From assembly GCF_009769735.1 (NCBI RefSeq), contig NZ_WSRO01000002.1, positions 2,232,001 through 2,296,000 of the forward strand: a stretch of DNA of 64,000 nucleotides, given 5' to 3'. The notes under the pieces were generated by a model. It saw only the letters and a program-made list of their open reading frames with translations, made no database searches and was not told where the DNA came from. How positions within the stretch are numbered: position 1 is the first letter of the stretch; each line of letters begins with the position of its first letter. The translations under genes and the position numbers were made by a program. This document shows positions 59,981 to 64,000 of this stretch, piece after piece. This DNA comes from Streptomyces sp. BA2 (GTDB lineage: Bacteria; Actinomycetota; Actinomycetes; Streptomycetales; Streptomycetaceae).

Positions 59981-61244
59981 CAGCCCGTGACCCGGGGTCG
60001 GTGCACCGTCCATCACCGGCTCCGCCGAGTTCGTCCTCAATCGCCGGACGGGCTTTTCCCAGCCCGTCCGGCGGTTGAGGCCCCGCAGGGCTCCGCCTCA
60101 GCCCCAGCCCAGCCGCCACCAGCAACAGCCCGCCCAGCATCACGAACGGCGCGGCGACCCCCGCCACCCCCGCGATGAGCCCCGCCCCGGCAGGCGCGGC
60201 GACCTGGCCAAGCCGATTTCCCGTAAGCCGAAGCGCAAGCGCGGTAGAACGGGCACCCTCCGGCGCCGCCTGCACCACAGTCGTCATCGACAGCGGCTGC
60301 CCGACTCCCAGACAGAAGCCCAGCAGCACCAGCATCACCGCGAGCCCCCACACAGGCACCGGCAGCGCAACTCCCGCGCACAGCACGGCGGCCAGCAGAC
60401 ACGTGACGACGATCAGCGCCGTACGCCCGAGCAGATTGATCAGCGGTGTCATCACGAGCCGGCAGGCGATCGTCGCGGCGGCCCGCAGCGAGAGGAGCAC
60501 GCCGACCGTCGCGGGCGCGATGCCCCGGTGCTCGCCGACCACCGGCAGATAGGCCGTGAGGATGTCCGTGGCGGAGAGCACCGCGAGGCTGATGAAGATC
60601 CCCGCGGGGACACCGCGGGTGCGCAGGATGCCGAACACCGGCACCTTGTCGCCCCGCTTCGGCGAGGCACCGGCGGGGCGGGCGTGCTCGATGCGCCACA
60701 GCGAGGTGAGCGAGACCGCCGCGACCGCTCCGGAGACGAGCAGGGCGATGGCGCTCGTGCGGCCCATGTCCCCGCCGATGAGGGAGCCCGCGGCGATCGG
60801 CCCGATCAGCTGCCCGAGCGAGGCACCGATCGTGAAGTGCCCGAAGTTGCGGTCCTGTTCGTCGGGGGCGGACTGCCGGGCGACGATCGACTGGGCGCCG
60901 ATCACGAAGCAGAGGTGGCCGAGGCCCATCACGCCGCTCCAGGCGGCGAGCGCGCCGAGCGACCCCGCCGTGCCGCTGAGCGCGCACCCTCCGGCGATCA
61001 GGACGACGCCGACCGGAAGCAGCGGCGCGCACCGCCCGTGGTCCGTCCTGCGCCCGAGCGGCACGGCCGCGAAGAGCGGAAGTAGCGCGTAGACACCCGC
61101 GATGACGCCGATCGCCCGCTCGTCGGCGCCCAGCGAGAGGGCCCGGTAGGAGACGGCAGGACGCGCCATCGACACCGCCCCCTGCGCGAAGCTGAAGGCG
61201 ATGACGAGGCGCAGCAACCAGGCACGGCCCGGTGTCGATGGCAT
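59964..61244 (-). CDS. MFS transporter with repeat-derived tail
   Basis: 426 aa from ATG at 61244; the upstream citrate transporter stop shares a base with it (TGATG), so translation is coupled. Twelve membrane helices; the A-loop PLGRRTDHGRCAPL and a GIGAQSIVARQSAPDEQDRN-like segment (here VIGAQSIVARQSAPDEQDRN) place it among drug or sugar-type MFS carriers. Substrate unknown. The last about 30 residues (KARPAIEDELGGAGD and on) are translated from copy 4 of the dispersed repeat, the same tail as on the cytochrome b protein at 19 kb. Confidence 0.85.
   Translation of the reverse strand: MPSTPGRAWLLRLVIAFSFAQGAVSMARPAVSYRALSLGADERAIGVIAGVYALLPLFAAVPLGRRTDHGRCAPLLPVGVVLIAGGCALSGTAGSLGALAAWSGVMGLGHLCFVIGAQSIVARQSAPDEQDRNFGHFTIGASLGQLIGPIAAGSLIGGDMGRTSAIALLVSGAVAAVSLTSLWRIEHARPAGASPKRGDKVPVFGILRTRGVPAGIFISLAVLSATDILTAYLPVVGEHRGIAPATVGVLLSLRAAATIACRLVMTPLINLLGRTALIVVTCLLAAVLCAGVALPVPVWGLAVMLVLLGFCLGVGQPLSMTTVVQAAPEGARSTALALRLTGNRLGQVAAPAGAGLIAGVAGVAAPFVMLGGLLLVAAGLGLRRSPAGPQPPDGLGKARPAIEDELGGAGDGRCTDPGSRAATGRS
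60013..60080. repeat. dispersed nested repeat, copy 4 (inside the MFS gene end)
   Basis: TCACCGGCTCCGCCGAGTTC at 60013-60032, then CCTCAATCGCCGGACGGGCT (60035-60054) facing 60061-60080 as a 20-bp stem with one wobble pair. Compared with copies 2 and 3, AAACG has become AATCG. The outer arms are absent. Lies within the coding sequence of the MFS gene. Confidence 0.8.
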
Positions 61245-62695
61245 CAGATGATGCCGAAGAGGATTCCGGAGCCGAGCACCACGAGCGAGGTGAGCACGGC
61301 CCATTTGACGGTGAACTTGGTGTGGTCGCCGAACTCGACCTTGGCCATGCCGACGAGGACGTACACGGCGGGGACCAGCGGGCTCGACATGTGCAGGGCC
61401 TGTCCGGCGATCGAGGCGCGGGCGATCTCCAGGGTGCCGACCCCGTGCGCCTGACCCGCTTCGGCGAGGACCGGCAGGACACCGAAGTAGAAGCCGTCGT
61501 TCGACATGAAGTAGGTGAGCGGCAGGGACAGGAGGCCGGTGACCAGGCCCATCTGCGGGCCCATGCCCTCAGGGATGGCGTCGACGAGCCACTTGGCCAT
61601 GCTGTCGACCATGCCGGTGCCCTGGAGGACGCCGGTGAAGACGGCGGCCGCGAAGACCATGCCGGTGACGTTGAGGACGTTCTCCGCGTGGGCGCCGATG
61701 CGGGCCTTCTGGTCGGGCATGTGGGGGAAGTTGACCGTCAGGGCGAGCGCGGCACCGAGCAGGAAGAGGACCGGGATCGGCAGCCACTCCATGATCATGG
61801 CGGTCAGCAGGACCACGGTGAGACCGGCGTTGAACCAGTAGAGCTTGGGGCGCAGGGTGGAGCGGTTCGGGTCGAGCCCCTGGAAGCCGTCGTCCTCCTC
61901 ATCGGCCTCACCAGAAGCGGACTCACCAGAAGCGGCAGCCGCCTCCGCGTCCGTCCCGGAGCCCGCTCCCCCGGTGGTCTTCTTCGTGAGTGACGTACGC
62001 CCGGTGCCCGTGCCGCCACCGGCACCCACCAGGACCGTCTCGCCCGCCGTCTCCTTCTCCAGGACCTCGTCCAGGGAGAGCATGCCGAGCCGCTTGCGCT
62101 CCCGCAGACCCAGTGCGTAGGAGAGCAGGAAGACGGCCACGAGGCCCATCGCGAGCGCCGGGATCATCGGCACGAAGATGTCGGCCGCGTCGACCTTGAG
62201 CGCGGCCGCGGCGCGGGCCGTGGGGCCGCCCCAGGGAAGGGTGTTCATGACGCCGTTGGCGGTGGCCGCGACGCCCGTCATGACGACGAGGCTCATCTTG
62301 AGGCGTTTGTAGAGCGGATACATCGCCGAGACCGTGATCATGAAGGTCGTCGAGCCGTCGCCGTCGAGCGAGACGATCGCGGCGAGCAGCGCGGTGCCGA
62401 CCACGATGCGCACCGGGTCCGCCTTGCAGAAGCGCAGGATGCCCCGGACGATCGGGTCGAAGAGGCCGACGTCGATCATGACGCCGAAGTACACGATGGC
62501 GAACATGAGCATGGCCGCCGTGGGCGCCAGATTCCCGACGCCTTCGAGGACGTAGTCCCCGAGATGGGCTCCCTTTCCTACGAACACGCAGAAGAGCGCG
62601 GGGATCAGCACCAGTGCCGCGATCGGCGACATCTTCTTCATCATGATCAGCACCAGGAAGGTGGCGATCATGACGAATCCGAGGATTGTCAGCAT
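61244..62695 (-). CDS. citrate-metal transporter, CitMHS family
   Basis: 483 aa. Membrane protein with about 12 segments and a long hydrophilic loop (about 200-285) rich in Gly/Thr/Ala/Glu. Family markers: MLMFAIVYFGVMIDVGLFDP, IVSLDGDGSTTFMITVSAMY, GVMNTLPWGGPTARAA, LTYFMSNDGFYFGVLPVLAE and ALHMSSPLVPAVYVLVGMAK. Imports citrate complexed to a divalent metal with protons. Coupled to the MFS gene. The promoter carries an inverted pair of CCTAACGT sites. Confidence 0.93.
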   Translation of the reverse strand: MLTILGFVMIATFLVLIMMKKMSPIAALVLIPALFCVFVGKGAHLGDYVLEGVGNLAPTAAMLMFAIVYFGVMIDVGLFDPIVRGILRFCKADPVRIVVGTALLAAIVSLDGDGSTTFMITVSAMYPLYKRLKMSLVVMTGVAATANGVMNTLPWGGPTARAAAALKVDAADIFVPMIPALAMGLVAVFLLSYALGLRERKRLGMLSLDEVLEKETAGETVLVGAGGGTGTGRTSLTKKTTGGAGSGTDAEAAAASGESASGEADEEDDGFQGLDPNRSTLRPKLYWFNAGLTVVLLTAMIMEWLPIPVLFLLGAALALTVNFPHMPDQKARIGAHAENVLNVTGMVFAAAVFTGVLQGTGMVDSMAKWLVDAIPEGMGPQMGLVTGLLSLPLTYFMSNDGFYFGVLPVLAEAGQAHGVGTLEIARASIAGQALHMSSPLVPAVYVLVGMAKVEFGDHTKFTVKWAVLTSLVVLGSGILFGII

Positions 62696-62703
62696 GGGGG
62701 CTA

Positions 62704-62757
62704 CCTAACGTTCACCATCGAACTCCCACCAGGTCTGGCGGTCCGGTTGACGTTAGG
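62704..62757. promoter_or_regulatory. inverted pair of sites before the citrate transporter gene
   Basis: CCTAACGTTCACC (62704-62716) faces GGTTGACGTTAGG (62745-62757); 11 of 13 positions pair. The spacing of about four helical turns centre-to-centre suits a response regulator or LysR-type dimer binding upstream of citM. Confidence 0.55.
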
Positions 62758-62816
62758 ACCCGTTCTCAAGCGTTAACAAGATGTTGACGTGTGAGCAATA
62801 AGCGCAAAACTCCTGG

Positions 62817-64000
62817 TCAACGAGTTGCCGGCAGCAGAGGCAGCACGGACACCGGGAAGCCGTTGAGTACGGACGTCCCGGAGAGCGGGTCGAGGAGAGA
62901 GCCGTCCAGGAGCTGGTTCACATTGGCCCCGGGGTTCTCGGCGGCGACGGTCAGACGGGTGCCGGGGCGGTCGTGGCCCCAGCCGTGCGGCAGGCTGACC
63001 ACGCCGGGGCGCACGGCGTCGGTCACCTCGACGGGGACGGCGATCCGGCCGCCGGCGGCCTCCACGCGCGCGTGGCCGCCGTTGTCGAGGCCGATGCGGG
63101 CCGCGTCCTCGGGGTGGACGTGCAGGGTGCAGCGGTTGGAGCCGCCGGTGAGGGTGCGGACGTTGTGCATCCAGCTGTTGTTGGAGCGCAGATGACGGCG
63201 TCCTACGAGGACGAGCTCGTCCGGGGCGGCGCGCAGCGCGTTCGTCAGGCGGGGCAGGTCGTCCGCGATCGGCCCCGGGAGGAGTTCCACGCGTCCGCTG
63301 CGGGTCCTGAGGACCTGCGGGAGGCGGGACTCCAGCGGTCCGAGGTCGATGCCGTGGGGGTGCGCGATGAGCCGGTCGAGGGTGAGCCCGTCCTCGCGTG
63401 CGCCGAATCCGTCGCCGTAGGGGCCGAGGCGCAGCATCAGGTCGAGCCGCCGCTCGGGGCCGCTGTCGCCGGTGAGGAGAGCGGCCAGTTCCTTGGGGTC
63501 GCGGCCGTACGCGGGCGAGTGCGGCTCGGTGACGGCCTTGCCGAGGGTCTTGTCGATGACCATGGCGTCGACGGCCGCAGGATCGGCGCCGTGCATCCCG
63601 CTCGCAGCCAGGACGAGACGCGCGAGGATCTCCGTCTCGGCGATCCTGCCGCCCGCCAGGGGCAGTGCGGCACGGGTGTAGCGGACCTGGTTGTGCACGG
63701 CGAACCCGTTGAAGGCGAAGTCGAAGTGCGCGCTCTGGGAGGGCGGGGGCGGCGGCAGGACCACGTGGGCGTGGCAGGAGGTCTCGTTCAGATACGGGTC
63801 GACGCTGACCATGAAGTCCAGTGAGGCCAGGGCCTTGTCGAGGCGGTCGCCGTCGGGCGCCGAGAGGACCGGGTTGGCCGCGACGGCGACGACCGCGCGG
63901 ATCGCGCCGTCGCCGGGGGTGTCGATCTCCTCGGCGAGCGCGGCGATCGGCAGTTCGCCCTTGGCCTCAGGGTGCCCGCTGACGCGGCTGTGCCAGCGGC
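62817..64000 (-). CDS. molybdopterin oxidoreductase, C-terminal part (runs off the right edge)
   Basis: About 394 codons are visible, open to the window edge and ending at TGA 62817-62819. DFMVSVDPYLNETSCHAHVV with LPPPPPSQSAHFDF is the typical middle segment of DMSO reductase-family enzymes where acceptor cofactor loops meet. The C-terminal molybdopterin dinucleotide-binding domain is clear: SNNSWMHNVRTLTGGSNRCT, LHVHPEDAARIGL, PGVVSLPHGWGHDRPGTRL and ANVNQLLDGSLLDPLSGT. The N-terminal Fe-S and substrate parts are outside, so the substrate (formate, nitrate or other) is open. Same strand as the citrate transporter, 121 bp upstream. Confidence 0.88.
   Translation of the reverse strand, partial: RWHSRVSGHPEAKGELPIAALAEEIDTPGDGAIRAVVAVAANPVLSAPDGDRLDKALASLDFMVSVDPYLNETSCHAHVVLPPPPPSQSAHFDFAFNGFAVHNQVRYTRAALPLAGGRIAETEILARLVLAASGMHGADPAAVDAMVIDKTLGKAVTEPHSPAYGRDPKELAALLTGDSGPERRLDLMLRLGPYGDGFGAREDGLTLDRLIAHPHGIDLGPLESRLPQVLRTRSGRVELLPGPIADDLPRLTNALRAAPDELVLVGRRHLRSNNSWMHNVRTLTGGSNRCTLHVHPEDAARIGLDNGGHARVEAAGGRIAVPVEVTDAVRPGVVSLPHGWGHDRPGTRLTVAAENPGANVNQLLDGSLLDPLSGTSVLNGFPVSVLPLLPATR

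Overview
The window is a stretch of Streptomyces-type chromosome. It has very high GC with strong third-position bias, many GTG starts, chaplins, a conservon (cvnA-D), a Tat-targeted secretome, and rare TTA codons confined to likely regulatory genes. The gene order chaplin C - chaplin H, then gntR-gntK-gntP further on, resembles the S. coelicolor chpC/chpH to gnt region, so this looks like core or near-core chromosome. I see no transposase, integrase, plasmid gene or CRISPR array.

Layout. 1-6.3 kb: tail of an aldo/keto reductase, a RecD2-derived protein that has lost its ATPase motifs, an acidic protein, a DUF5703 protein, two chaplins and an M20 peptidase. 6.45 kb: tRNA-Leu(GAG) with its own terminator. 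6.6-9.6 kb: conservon cvnABCD, whose sensor gene carries two TTA codons. 9.8-15.8 kb: a probable lipid-oxidation locus made of a giant two-heme protein (catalase-like domain fused to an alpha-dioxygenase/cyclooxygenase-like domain), a coupled nitroreductase-like protein and a divergent class 3 lipase. 15.8-19.2 kb: YchJ protein and the gluconate operon with its FadR-type repressor. 19.2-25.2 kb: cytochrome b and molybdoenzyme pair, APC permease, TPR protein and FAD dehydrogenase. 25.4-29.3 kb: DMT transporter, TetR plus 3alpha/20beta-hydroxysteroid-dehydrogenase-like SDR, NUDIX, two DUF202 membrane proteins. 29.3-36.4 kb: quinone-type oxidoreductase, a 28-histidine protein, and a kinase/acyl-CoA dehydrogenase pair facing an SDR/acyl-CoA synthetase/TetR operon; both sets share an operator-like site. 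36.5-48.9 kb: NamZ-type muramidase, erythromycin-esterase-like protein, MFS, LysR, penicillin-acylase-family enzyme, several unknowns and a BKACE protein. 49-58.5 kb: a frameshifted soxR and fatty-acid-type enzymes (MaoC, acyl-CoA dehydrogenase, ALDH, ADH) with two TetR regulators, each pairable with duplicated sites, plus a urea transporter and an MFS symporter. 58.7-64 kb: secreted subtilisin, MFS, citrate transporter and the C-terminal part of a molybdopterin oxidoreductase.

Themes. Much of the right half appears to be small catabolic modules for acyl-CoA or aldehyde substrates, each under a TetR regulator whose candidate palindrome can be read twice or more in the window. A second theme is a dispersed nested inverted repeat found four times at gene ends; two proteins read through it and acquire the same C-terminal tail. 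Almost all intergenic space is short; stretches longer than about 300 bases (14107-14515, 55522-55854, 58398-58765) are described in the feature list.
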